DNA from: Rhodobacter sp. CZR27
GTDB lineage: Bacteria; Pseudomonadota; Alphaproteobacteria; Rhodobacterales; Rhodobacteraceae
Assembly: GCF_002407205.1 (NCBI RefSeq)
Contig: NZ_CP023550.1
Location: 41,001-105,000, forward strand
Length of the DNA: 64,000 bases
Direction of reading: 5' to 3'
Shown here: positions 25,479 to 33,962 of the stretch, in pieces
Layout: every line of letters starts with the position of its first letter
Position numbering within the stretch: position 1 is the stretch's first letter
Notes under the pieces: model-generated
Told to the model about the DNA's origin: nothing
The model's input: the letters and a program-made list of their open reading frames with translations, nothing else
Database searches by the model: none
Position numbers and translations under genes: made by a program

Positions 25479-26741
25479 TCAAGCTCCCGCCCGGCGTTCG
25501 ACCCAGCCGAGAAAGGCGGCATCGGCGGATCTCAGCCGGGGCTGGCCGCTGCGGTGCCAGAAGGACTGCCATTCCGCGACCAGCGCATGGACGTCCCAGC
25601 CCGGCATCAGCGCCCGCACCTTCTCGAGCGTGGCCTCGCGCAGCGAAGGCGCGAGGCCCGGCGCCAGCACCGCCTCGCGACGGGTGACGCAGAGCATGTC
25701 GCCCGGCTCCTCGGCGAGCAGGTAGCCCGGCAGCGCATTGGCCTCGATCATGTCGCGGATCATCTTGCGGAAGACCCGGAGCGGCGAAGCCGAGCCTGAC
25801 TTCTTGGCGAGCGTGGCGATCGAGACCCGCCATTCCGGCTGGTGGCCGCAGTGCTTGCGCGCCAGTTCGTAGATCCGCCGCTCGAGCGGCTTTCGCAGCC
25901 GGAAATAGTCGCGGCTGAGCGTGAGGACCGATTTCGTGAGCACCGCCTGGAACAGCCACTCCGAGAGGGTGACCATCACCTGCACCATGCGCCCCCCGCG
26001 CGAGCGGCGCACGATCTGCCAGCTCTCGATCAGGCCGAAGCCGGTGGTGATCTCCCGGCCGCCCTGTTCGATGTTGGTGGTGATGCGGGTGCCCGCCAGC
26101 CGCTCGAAGGCCTCGCGCAGGCGCTGGTAGCCGTCGCCGCTGGTCTCGCGGTTCGTCGCCGTCATCAGGTCATGCGCGGTCAGGTGCAGCGTGCGGCTGA
26201 TGGCGCGGCCGGCGTTCAGCGCGGCCATGAGCTGGCTGATGCAGTAGATCAGGATGTCCTTGTCGAAGAGCGTGGCGAGGCCGCGCACCGAGGGCGTCAC
26301 CGTGATGCGGACCCCGTTGTGGGAATAGTCGAGCACGCGCAGGTCGGGCCTTGTGGCCAGCGAGAAGACAGGATGCTCCATCGAGGCCATGTCGTCCTTG
26401 GGCAGCGCATCGAGGATGTCGCAGATGAAGAAGTCCGTGGTCTCGGGCGGCCGGGCAGCGGGCTCTTCGGGGACCGCGGCGGCCTGGCGCGCGCCCGTCC
26501 GGGCCAAGGCTCCGGCCTCCCCCTGCCCCGCCGCGGGCCGCCGGCCGCGGACGATCCGGCCCGTCGGGCCCTCGGCGGGATCGCCCCGCAGGTCCGGGCC
26601 GGTCCCGGTCGTCCCCCTGCCCCCCTGCCCCGTCCCGGTCTCACCGGTCGGGGTCGGGTCGGCAGGATGCCCCGCCCGCCGGGTGTCCTGCGCACCCGTC
26701 CGGGCAGCGGCGGCCTTCCGCCGTCCGCCTGTCTCCTGCAT
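25479..26741 (-). CDS. repA: Plasmid replication initiator, RPA/RepA family
   Basis: A 420-residue initiator. The conserved part begins around residue 110 with 'DFFICDILDALPKDDMASM' and continues with 'DKDILIYCISQLMAAL', 'YQRLREAFERLAGT' and 'RDYFRLRKPLERRIYELARK'. This is the winged-helix plan of the RPA family (PF10134) used by alphaproteobacterial plasmids. The ~110 residues before it are low complexity (Gly/Pro/Arg-rich) and may be partly or wholly untranslated. I use the ATG at 26741, but the frame is open to 26984 and the true start is uncertain. It is divergent from parA, with the presumed origin between them. It marks this replicon as a plasmid or chromid. Confidence 0.88.
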   Translation of the reverse strand: MQETGGRRKAAAARTGAQDTRRAGHPADPTPTGETGTGQGGRGTTGTGPDLRGDPAEGPTGRIVRGRRPAAGQGEAGALARTGARQAAAVPEEPAARPPETTDFFICDILDALPKDDMASMEHPVFSLATRPDLRVLDYSHNGVRITVTPSVRGLATLFDKDILIYCISQLMAALNAGRAISRTLHLTAHDLMTATNRETSGDGYQRLREAFERLAGTRITTNIEQGGREITTGFGLIESWQIVRRSRGGRMVQVMVTLSEWLFQAVLTKSVLTLSRDYFRLRKPLERRIYELARKHCGHQPEWRVSIATLAKKSGSASPLRVFRKMIRDMIEANALPGYLLAEEPGDMLCVTRREAVLAPGLAPSLREATLEKVRALMPGWDVHALVAEWQSFWHRSGQPRLRSADAAFLGWVERRAGA

Positions 26742-26882
26742 TCGCGTCGCCTGTGCCTGCTCGACGGCGCGGCCCCCGATGTGATCCCGGGATGTCTCGC
26801 GCCTTCGTGGTTTCGATGACACCGAGCCTACGCCCAAGCGCCCCCTCCGTCCAGCACGGCCCGCCCGCAGCGCTCCGAAAGA

Positions 26883-26948
26883 TCGGGGTTCCGGAGTCGC
26901 GGAAGCGTGGCTTCGGAGTCGGAGCTTCGGGGTTCCGGAGTCGCCCGG
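26883..26948. repeat. Iteron-like direct repeats, three units of 22 bp
   Basis: Units start at 26883, 26905 and 26927. The first and third share the identical 18-mer TCGGGGTTCCGGAGTCGC. The middle unit is degenerate but keeps TTCGGAGTCG in phase. A 22-bp period, two helical turns, is typical of initiator-binding iterons. They lie just upstream of the chosen repA start, inside the extended open frame. Confidence 0.6.
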
Positions 26949-27144
26949 CCTCTCCGGACCCGTCCGTTTTCCCCGGCCCCTCAAGGGCTTGGACGAATCC
27001 GCCGGATCGCGTAACTATATATAACCCGAAACTAACTGATGCAGGCCGGCCACGGCGCGCGGGAAAGACCCAGCTGGCCGCCCGCGCAAGTGGCGGAAAT
27101 CAGCCATGAAAATCAGAAAGTTGTTGCACCGTGTGCGCAGAAAA

Positions 27145-27173
27145 TTGCCATGTCAGCAAAAAGGTGATACTTT
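27145..27173 (+). promoter_or_regulatory. Candidate parA promoter
   Basis: TTGCCA, a 17-base spacer and TACTTT lie about 40 bases before the parA ATG. Spacing is ideal and both boxes are near consensus. The leader would be about 30 bases. Confidence 0.5.
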
Positions 27174-27212
27174 GCCGTAAAATGAGCAGATGACCCGGAA
27201 AAGGGGACAGGC

Positions 27213-28667
27213 ATGGCAGAGACCAGGGGACGGAAGACCGCCGCGCGCGGCCGGGTGGACTTGCGCAAGGGGCCGCCCGCGCGCGAGCCGCAGGTGCCGC
27301 TGCCGCCCTATTTCAACATCTCGCCCGATGCGGCGCTGGCCGAACTCGAGGCGCCGCTGACCACCGCGGGCTTCGCCGAGATCGCCCGCTCCTGCGCCCA
27401 GGGGCGCGACGACCTGGCCTCGCGCGGACTGGACGAGGAGGGCCGCCGGAGCCTGCGCCTGTTCTCGACCTGGGAGATCACGCGCTACCTGATCCCGGTC
27501 GCCACCGCGCATTTCCGCCGCGTGCTGAAGGCCAATCCCGACCTGCCGCAGGGCATCTCGGAGACCGAGGGCGGCGCCAAGTGGTTCACGCTGGACGAGG
27601 TGCTGCGGCTCCGCGCCCACTTCGCCGCCGAAGGCTCCAAGGCCAAGGAATACCGCCCCTACCGCCCCGCGGGCCTGCCCGCGAAACTGGTGGCGGTGGC
27701 GAACTTCAAGGGCGGCGTCGGCAAGACCTCTACCGCCGCGCATCTCGCCATGTCGGCCGCGCTCGACGGCTACCGGGTGCTGGTGATCGATCTGGACAGC
27801 CAGGGCTCGATGACCTCGATCTTCGGCGGCCGCGTGGCGGACGAATGGGGCACGGTCTTCCCGCTCCTCGCGCGCCACTACGCCGGCCACCTGCAGTCCG
27901 AGAACCGCCTGCGCGTCTCGCGCGGCGAGGCGCCGGTGCCGATGGACGAGACGCTGACCGAGGCGCTGAAGATCCGCGCGGGGGATCTCATCGCAAAGAC
28001 CCACTGGCCCAACATCGACCTGATCGGCGCGCAGCTGAACCTCTACTGGGCCGAGTTCCAGATCCCCGTGTGGCGAATGCAGGGGCGCAGCTGGAAGCTC
28101 TGGGACGCGCTCACGGATGTGCTGGGCGAGGATGGCGTGCTTGACCGCTACGACGTGATCTTCATCGACACCCCCCCTGCCCTCGGCTACCTGACCATCA
28201 ACGGGCTGGCCGCGGCCGACATCCTGCTGGTGCCGCTCGGCGCCTCGTTTCTGGAGTTCGACTCGACGGGGCGCTTCTTCGACATGCTGCATTCCACCTT
28301 CCGCTCGATCGAGGAGGGCGAGAACATCGCCGCCCGCGCGCTCGGCCGCGAGGAGTTGTCGTTCGAATGGGATGCGGTGCGGGCGGTGCTGACGCGCTTC
28401 GACGGCGCGCAGCAGGGCGAGATGGCGGCGCTGATGCAGGCCTACATGGGCCGCACCATGAGCCCGGTCCGGCAGGATTTCACCGCGCTGATCGGCCAGG
28501 CCGGCGAGCAGGTGAACGGCATCTACGAGGCCGATTACCGCGACTTCAACCGCGACACCTACATCCGCGGCCGCGAGACCTTCGACGCCACCTATGCCGC
28601 CTTCAAGCGGTTGCTGATGGGCATCTGGCGGCGCGAGGAACTGGCGGCAGCCGAGGCGGCGGAGTGA
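27213..28667 (+). CDS. parA: Plasmid partition ATPase ParA
   Basis: A 484-residue ParA of the large type. It has an N-terminal ~160-residue extension with a helix-turn-helix-like segment ('KWFTLDEVLRLRAHF'), a deviant Walker A KGGVGKTS at 166-173, 'VIDLDSQGSMTSIF' (Walker A') and 'DVIFIDTPPALGYLTING'. It drives segregation of the replicon on the nucleoid, and its N-terminal DNA-binding part usually autoregulates the operon. The ATG has GGGGA five bases upstream. It is followed by two parS-like palindromes and parB. Confidence 0.95.
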   Translation: MAETRGRKTAARGRVDLRKGPPAREPQVPLPPYFNISPDAALAELEAPLTTAGFAEIARSCAQGRDDLASRGLDEEGRRSLRLFSTWEITRYLIPVATAHFRRVLKANPDLPQGISETEGGAKWFTLDEVLRLRAHFAAEGSKAKEYRPYRPAGLPAKLVAVANFKGGVGKTSTAAHLAMSAALDGYRVLVIDLDSQGSMTSIFGGRVADEWGTVFPLLARHYAGHLQSENRLRVSRGEAPVPMDETLTEALKIRAGDLIAKTHWPNIDLIGAQLNLYWAEFQIPVWRMQGRSWKLWDALTDVLGEDGVLDRYDVIFIDTPPALGYLTINGLAAADILLVPLGASFLEFDSTGRFFDMLHSTFRSIEEGENIAARALGREELSFEWDAVRAVLTRFDGAQQGEMAALMQAYMGRTMSPVRQDFTALIGQAGEQVNGIYEADYRDFNRDTYIRGRETFDATYAAFKRLLMGIWRREELAAAEAAE

Positions 28668-28683
28668 GCCGCACCCCCGGAAA

Positions 28684-28701
28684 TGTTTCGCGCGCGAAAC
28701 A
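28684..28701. other. parS-like centromere site 1
   Basis: TGTTTCGCGCGCGAAACA is a perfect 18-bp palindrome with the TGTTTC/GAAACA arms of the classic parS but a GCGCGC core. It lies 16 bases after the parA stop. The flanks (AAA before, AATC after) are also shared with site 2. Confidence 0.85.
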
Positions 28702-28739
28702 AATCGGTGGGGAAGCAGGCGGGATGAGGCGGGGCAAAA

Positions 28740-28757
28740 TGTTTCGCGCGCGAAACA
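28740..28757. other. parS-like centromere site 2
   Basis: An identical copy of the 18-bp palindrome, 56 bases downstream of site 1 and 31 bases before the parB ATG. The pair between parA and parB is the likely ParB-loading centromere and may also repress parB expression. Confidence 0.85.
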
Positions 28758-28788
28758 AATCCGCCGCAGGGACAGGAAGGATCGGCCC

Positions 28789-29853
28789 ATGGCCAAGCGC
28801 AAGCGACTGACAGTGCCGCCGATGGGCGGGTTCGCCGCCCCCGCGGCGCCCGAGGCGAAACCCCTGCTCGGCCCGGGCCTGGCCCCTGCCCCGATCAGCC
28901 GCGTCACCGGCGAGGCCGCCGCCACCGCCGCGCTGCGCGAGGTGGCGGAAGAACTGACCTCGGCCCGCGCCGAGGGGCGTCTCGTGCTGCGGCTGGCGCT
29001 TGACCGGGTCGAGGAGTCCTGGCTGGTGCGCGACCGGCTGGGCATCGAGGCCGAGGAACTCGACAGCCTGATGGCGAGCCTTGCCAGCCACGGCCAGCGC
29101 AGCCCGATCGAGGTCGCCGACATGGGCGAGGGCCGCTTCGGCCTGATCTCGGGCTGGCGGCGGGTGACCGCGCTGCGCCGCCTGCTGGCCACGACCGGAG
29201 AGGAACGCTTCGCCAGCGTGCTGGCCATCCTGCGCCGGCCCGAGACCGCCGCCGAGGCCTATGTGGCGATGGTCGAGGAGAACGAGATCCGCCTCGGGCT
29301 GTCCTATTTCGAACGGGCGCGGATCGCGGCCAAGGCGGTCGAGGCAGGGGTGTTTCCGACCGAGAAGGCGGCGCTCCAGCAGCTTTACGCCTCGGCGAGC
29401 CGAGCCCGGCGGTCGAAGATCGGCTCGTTCCTCGGGATCTACCAGGCGCTCGACGGGGCCTTGCGCTTTCCGGCGGCGCTGCCGGAGCGGCTGGGGCTGG
29501 CGCTGGCGCGGCGGATCGAGGAGGAACCGGACTTCGCCGAGGGGCTCGCGGCGCGGCTGGCGGCCGCCGGGCCGGACACGGCCGAGGCCGAGCTGGCGCT
29601 GATCGCCGAGGCCGTGGCCGGGGCAGGGCAGCCCGATCCGGCTTCGGCCGGCGCGGCCCCGGCCGAAGCCGCCCCCGCGCCCTGCGACAGCCCCGCGCCC
29701 CGCCGGACCCGTCCCGCCGCGGCGGCGGCGGCCGAGATCCGGCCCGGCGTCTTCCTGAAGGGCGCCCGCGGGGGCGAGCTGGTGCTGTTCGGCCCCGCGG
29801 TCGACGAGGGGTTCCGGGACCGGCTGCGCGACTGGCTGGCCGGGCAGGGCTAG
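28789..29853 (+). CDS. parB: Centromere-binding partition protein ParB
   Basis: A 354-residue ParB/RepB-type CTPase and DNA-binding protein. The N-terminal ParB/Srx domain has 'LDSLMASLASHGQRSPIEV', 'FGLISGWRRVTALRRLL' and a variant of the GERRxRA motif. The following 'VEENEIRLGLSYFERARIA' is the N-E-x-x-R block. A helix-turn-helix region follows ('FPTEKAALQQLYASASRARR'), then an Ala/Pro-rich linker (about 280-320) and a small C-terminal domain. It presumably binds the two palindromes immediately upstream. Confidence 0.93.
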   Translation: MAKRKRLTVPPMGGFAAPAAPEAKPLLGPGLAPAPISRVTGEAAATAALREVAEELTSARAEGRLVLRLALDRVEESWLVRDRLGIEAEELDSLMASLASHGQRSPIEVADMGEGRFGLISGWRRVTALRRLLATTGEERFASVLAILRRPETAAEAYVAMVEENEIRLGLSYFERARIAAKAVEAGVFPTEKAALQQLYASASRARRSKIGSFLGIYQALDGALRFPAALPERLGLALARRIEEEPDFAEGLAARLAAAGPDTAEAELALIAEAVAGAGQPDPASAGAAPAEAAPAPCDSPAPRRTRPAAAAAAEIRPGVFLKGARGGELVLFGPAVDEGFRDRLRDWLAGQG

Positions 29854-29856
29854 CCC

Positions 29857-29869
29857 GGGCCGGCGGCCC
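29857..29869. terminator. Weak hairpin after parB
   Basis: GGGCC, a 3-base loop, then GGCCC, followed by CCTTT, directly after the parB stop. The stem is short and only a short T-run follows, so this is a tentative terminator. Confidence 0.3.
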
Positions 29870-30060
29870 CTTTCGCGGATATCACCGGGCAGGTTGGGGT
29901 GACGCAATCCTGAAGCGATCCGCTTCGGGGGGCTGCAAGCTTTTGGATTGAAATGGCGGAAAAAACCACCGAAAGTAGAAGGGGGCGATAGTCCCATTCG
30001 GACAGGTTTTACGGGGTTTAGCCATATCGGGTCGTGGCGGGCGCAGAAGGCGTTCATTCG

Positions 30061-31161
30061 ATGTTGTTGAGTATCGTCCTGTGCACGAGAAACCGTGCCG
30101 AACAGTTGGGGCGCACCCTCCGGACGGCGGAAAGGATGCAGCGGCCCGCCGCGGACTGGGAAATCCTGATCGTCGACAACGCCAGCACGGATCGCACGGC
30201 CGAGGTGGTCGCCGCGTTCTCCGGCCGCCTGCCGATCCGCCGCATCCTCGAGCCCGTCCCCGGCCTGTCGCATGCCCGCAACCGCGGCCTCTCGGAGGCG
30301 CAGGGCCGCTACATCTGCTGGACGGATGACGACGTGCTGGTCGACCGCGGCTGGCTTGCGGCCTATGCCGATGCCTTCCGTCGCCATCCCGGCGCCTCCT
30401 TCTTCGGCGGCCGGGTGGAGCCGGTGTTCGATGGCGAGGTGCCGGGCTGGGTGTCGGGGAACCGTGACCTGCTGCGCTTCCTGATGGCCGAGCGCGACCT
30501 GTCGCCGACCGAGCTTGTCTTCGAGCGCGGCTCGGTCGATCTTCCCTTCGGGGCCAATTTCGCGGTGCGCACCGACGAGCAGCGCCGCCACCGCTACGAT
30601 CCGGAACTGGGGGTCGCGCCCGGACGGCCGCGGCTGGGCGAGGAAACCACGGTCCTGCTGGCGATCCTCGAGGCGGGCGGACGGGGCATCTGGATCCCGG
30701 ACGCCCTTGTCCGGCACGTGATCCCCGCCGAGCGCCTGACGCCCCGCTACGTGGCCGCCTATTTCCGGTCGGCGGGCGAGACCTGGGCCTTCCTTGCCCG
30801 GACCGGAAGGCCCAGCTCGATGGGGCCTCCGCCCGCGCCGGGGCGCAGGCATCTTCTGGGCGCGCCGGGCTGGATCTGGCGGACGGTGCTTGTGAAGGGT
30901 GCGTCCTGCCACTTCGGCGCGTCCCGGAGCATCACGCGCGACTGGCTGGAGAACTGGATTCACTACAACTACATGCGCGGGGCCCTGCGGGATTTCCGGA
31001 CCGCACGGAGGGAAGCCGCGGCCGCCGTCCCGCATCCCGCAGGCTGGGCGGCGGAGTGGCGTCGGCGCCTTCTCGCATCGCTCGGGCGTCCGCGGCACCC
31101 GCAGGCCCTGGCGCGGGTTCCGGTTCCCGCCTGTCCGGCCGAGGACCGGCGCCGCGCCTGA
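30061..31161 (+). CDS. Family 2 glycosyltransferase
   Basis: A 366-residue GT-A enzyme: 'LSIVLCTRNRAEQLGRTLRT', 'WEILIVDNASTDRTAEV', 'GLSHARNRGLSEAQGRYICW' and the metal-binding T-D-D-D-V. 'FGANFAVR' and 'RLGEETTVL' in the second half place it with GT2 enzymes of EPS loci. The ATG at 30061 is used; a GTG at 30034 is in frame. It is the first gene after the partition module and runs convergently toward the damaged pyruvyl transferase gene. Donor and acceptor sugars cannot be read. Confidence 0.87.
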   Translation: MLLSIVLCTRNRAEQLGRTLRTAERMQRPAADWEILIVDNASTDRTAEVVAAFSGRLPIRRILEPVPGLSHARNRGLSEAQGRYICWTDDDVLVDRGWLAAYADAFRRHPGASFFGGRVEPVFDGEVPGWVSGNRDLLRFLMAERDLSPTELVFERGSVDLPFGANFAVRTDEQRRHRYDPELGVAPGRPRLGEETTVLLAILEAGGRGIWIPDALVRHVIPAERLTPRYVAAYFRSAGETWAFLARTGRPSSMGPPPAPGRRHLLGAPGWIWRTVLVKGASCHFGASRSITRDWLENWIHYNYMRGALRDFRTARREAAAAVPHPAGWAAEWRRRLLASLGRPRHPQALARVPVPACPAEDRRRA

Positions 31162-31240
31162 TCCCCGCGTGCCGCGCGGACGTCACGGGCCGCCGCTCCG
31201 CGCACCCCGGGGCCGGGGGCGTCCCGTCGATCCGCGCGGG

Positions 31241-32292
31241 TCAGCCCCCGGCGGTCGCCAGATGGCGCCGGGCGACCGCCACCGCCTCGGCGCGGCTCGC
31301 GGCGCGGCTGCATCCGTTCCACCCTGTGCCGAAGCTGTCCGCGAACCGCCCGATCTTGCCGTAGCTGTTGTCCAGGAAGACATGCGGCAGCCCGAGCAGG
31401 GTGGCCACGACATGGACATGCAGCCGGTCGGTGATGACGAAGCGCGCCCGCGACAGCTGCGCCACCCCGCGCCCGAGCCGCGCCCGGGCCAGCCGGTTCG
31501 CCAGGTCCAGCCCGCGGGCCGCCCGGCCCAGGCGGGCGGGTCGAGGCTCAGGACCGCGCCGAGGCGGGTCCGGCGCAGGGCCGCGCGATACAGGCCGGGA
31601 TCGTCCGTCAGCCAGTCCTCGACCGGCCAGTCCGCGGGCAGGTCGGCCGGCGCAGGCCCGCCGACCGCCTCCCTGTCGGTGCGCAGCAGCAGCAGCACGT
31701 CGAGGTCCGGCGCGGCCGGGCGCGGCAGCTCTCCCAGCGCGAAGGCCATGTCGGGACAGAGCCGGGCCTCGCAGGGGAAATGGCGCCGGGCGAGTTCCAT
31801 GCTCGGCCGGTCGCGCACCAGCAGCGTGAAGGCGCCGTGGCGCTCGATGACGCGGGCGGTGCGGGCGAGGGCGGTGGCATCCCCGTAATGGATCGATTGC
31901 GGCATCTGCACCACCGGGCGGCCGGGGAAGCGGGCCAGAACCGCCTCGCGGAACAGCTGGTGCTGTGGCCAGACATCGCCGAAATTGCCGCCGCCGTGCA
32001 GCAGGATCGGTCCCGGCGGCAGGCGGTCCAGCCGATCCGCGGGATCGTCGAAGCGGCAGGTGAGGGCCGGCGCCCGGCCCGCGTTGCGCGTCAGCCAGGC
32101 CAGTTCGCCCAGCCAGATCGCGCTGTCGCCGACATTTGCATGGTCGGGAAAGTCGAGCAGCGCGAAGGGCTCCGCCGCGAGCGCGGGCAGGACGGGGGCC
32201 AGCGCCGCATCGATGGCGGCCTGCAGGCGAAAGATCACCTCGCGGTGGGTGACGGAGGGGGCAGGGGCGGTCAGGGGGTCAGCGGCCTGCAT
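31241..32292 (-). pseudogene. Polysaccharide pyruvyl transferase, frameshifted
   Basis: The reading frame from the ATG at 32292 gives a good pyruvyl transferase: 'FPDHANVGDSAIWLGEL', 'LLHGGGNFGDVWP', 'VQMPQSIHYGD' and 'RDRPSMELARRHFP'. At about 31531-31534 it slips into meaningless sequence, while the family's C-terminal block ('RFVITDRLHVHVVATLLG', 'LPHVFLDNSYGKIGRF') appears in another frame and stops at 31241. Adding one C in the CCCGCC run restores a continuous protein of about 350 residues. The enzyme would add a pyruvate ketal from PEP to a sugar. Either the gene is recently broken, is phase-variable, or the base was lost in sequencing. The start overlaps the flippase gene by 14 bases. 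Confidence 0.85.
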
Positions 32293-33778
32293 CGGCGTCC
32301 CTCGGTTCGGATTTCATCGACCGGGCAAGGTCGGCCAGTTCGCGCAGCATCGGCCGGCCGAGAAGCAGCATCAGCCCGGCATGGAGCAGCACGCCAAGCA
32401 CCACCGCCCCGGCCACCATCGGCCAGCCCGCGCCCAGCCAGAGGGCGAGCGGGTCCTTGGCCATCCAGACCCCCGCCGCCATGCCCAGCGACGCCAGAAG
32501 CGGCGGGGCCAGCGCCGCCGCCGTGTCGCGCGGCTCGACGCCCGCATGGCGCCTCAGCGCGACCTGCTGGACGGGCAGGGTGAGATAGGCGCGCAGCACA
32601 TAGGCCGCGGCCACCGCCATCAGCCCGAAGGGCACCAGCGCCGCGGTCAGCACCAGTGTCGCCGCGAACTGCAGCGCCGCCACCGCCAGCACCGACTGCG
32701 CCCGGTTCACCGCGGCCAGCGCGGGGCCGGCGAAGAAGTTGGTGACGAAGGGCACGGCCATCAGCACCAGCACCATGGCGACCGGCGCGGCGCCGGCCCA
32801 GGTCTCGCCGAAGAGCAGCGGGAAGACCTCGGGCGCGAGGGCGCCGAAGCCGAACATCATCGGGAAGACGGCAAGCCCCGCGGCGCCCAGGATGCGGTTG
32901 TAGCCGCGGGCGAAGCGGACGGGATCGCCCTGCAGCCGCGACAGCGCCACGAGCGCGACCGACCCCGCCGGCGCCAGCACCGACTGGCCGATCAGCTCGA
33001 TCAGCCGCCAGGCGATGCGGTAGGTGCCGACCGCCTCGGTGCCGTGCCAGCGGGCGAGGAACAGGTCCTGCACCCGCACCAGCAGCATCCACAGCAGCTG
33101 CGTCGTCACCATGCTGGCGCTGAACCCCAGAAGGCCGCGCAGCCGCGACCAGCGGAAGCCGAGCCCCGGCCGCCAGCGGAAGCTCCACCAGGCGAGACCC
33201 ACGCCGAGCGTCGAGGCCACCGCCGACTGCACCACCAGCGCCCAGATCCCCCAGCCGGCCCAGGCCGCGGCGACCGCGGCGACCCCCGAGGCGAGGCTGG
33301 TCACCATGCCCTGCAGCGCGAGGCTCTTCTGGCGGAACTCGCGCGCGAGCCTTGCGCCATGGATCGCGCCGAGCGCCGAGACCGGCAGCAGCACCGCGAG
33401 CCAGCGGATGACCGCCGCGACCTCCTCCTGTCCCAGCATCCGCGCATAGAGCGGGGCCGCCGCGAAGGCCGCGGCGCCCGCCAGCGCCGAAAGGCCCAGA
33501 ACCGCCCAGAAGGCGGTGTCGGCCAGCGTCTCGTCCAGTTCCCGCTCGCGGATGACCGCATCGGCAAGGCCGGCATTGGCCAGGATCCGCGCCGCCTCGA
33601 GAACGAGGCTCGCCAGGGCGAAGACGCCGAAGTCGGCCGGGCCGAGCAGGCGCGCCAGCACGACGAAGAGCACGAAGGTGGCCAGGGTCGTCCAGCCCGT
33701 CCGGAGCACGGACCAGAGCACCGCGACGACGGTCTTGCGCTTCAGCCCGTCGGACGGCGCCAGGACCGTCTCCGTCAT
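32279..33778 (-). CDS. Oligosaccharide flippase (Wzx-type) membrane protein
   Basis: A 499-residue polytopic protein with about 12-14 hydrophobic segments. The start 'RKTVVAVLWSVLRTGWTTLA' and 'LARLLGPADFGVFALASLVL' are typical of MATE-like polysaccharide flippases (PF01943/PF13440). It moves lipid-linked repeat units across the inner membrane. I use the ATG at 33778 with GGAGAG six bases upstream; the frame is open another ~100 codons without coding character. Its presence beside an ABC exporter suggests that two polymers, or two export routes, meet here. Confidence 0.9.
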   Translation of the reverse strand: MTETVLAPSDGLKRKTVVAVLWSVLRTGWTTLATFVLFVVLARLLGPADFGVFALASLVLEAARILANAGLADAVIRERELDETLADTAFWAVLGLSALAGAAAFAAAPLYARMLGQEEVAAVIRWLAVLLPVSALGAIHGARLAREFRQKSLALQGMVTSLASGVAAVAAAWAGWGIWALVVQSAVASTLGVGLAWWSFRWRPGLGFRWSRLRGLLGFSASMVTTQLLWMLLVRVQDLFLARWHGTEAVGTYRIAWRLIELIGQSVLAPAGSVALVALSRLQGDPVRFARGYNRILGAAGLAVFPMMFGFGALAPEVFPLLFGETWAGAAPVAMVLVLMAVPFVTNFFAGPALAAVNRAQSVLAVAALQFAATLVLTAALVPFGLMAVAAAYVLRAYLTLPVQQVALRRHAGVEPRDTAAALAPPLLASLGMAAGVWMAKDPLALWLGAGWPMVAGAVVLGVLLHAGLMLLLGRPMLRELADLARSMKSEPRDADAGR

Positions 33779-33962
33779 GCCCGGCTCTCCGGCCGGAAGA
33801 GGGCGAGGGGAGCAGGACAAGGCAGGGCCGGGACGGCATCGGACATCGGCAAGAAGGGCTCCAACCAAAGGTTGAGCCGGACCATGCCTCATCCCGAAGA
33901 CGCTGTATAGATTGGCCGGATGCCCGCTTGCCGCGCTGCGGCATCGGGGCCGTGCCACCCGC

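Larger units (their letters stand above)
26742..27212. other. Putative replication origin between repA and parA
   Basis: About 470 bases without a convincing gene, between divergent replication and partition genes. It contains three GGAGTCG cores at a strict 22-bp period (iteron-like) and a striking AT-rich island at about 27010-27035 with TATATATA in otherwise GC-rich DNA, a candidate melting region. A good parA promoter is also present. No clear DnaA box was found by eye. Assignment as origin rests on position and these repeats. Confidence 0.6.

Noticed and set aside
27153..31098. Long minus-strand open frames opposite parA, parB and the GT2 gene
   Set aside because: Antisense to clear partition genes; the translations have no recognisable motif.
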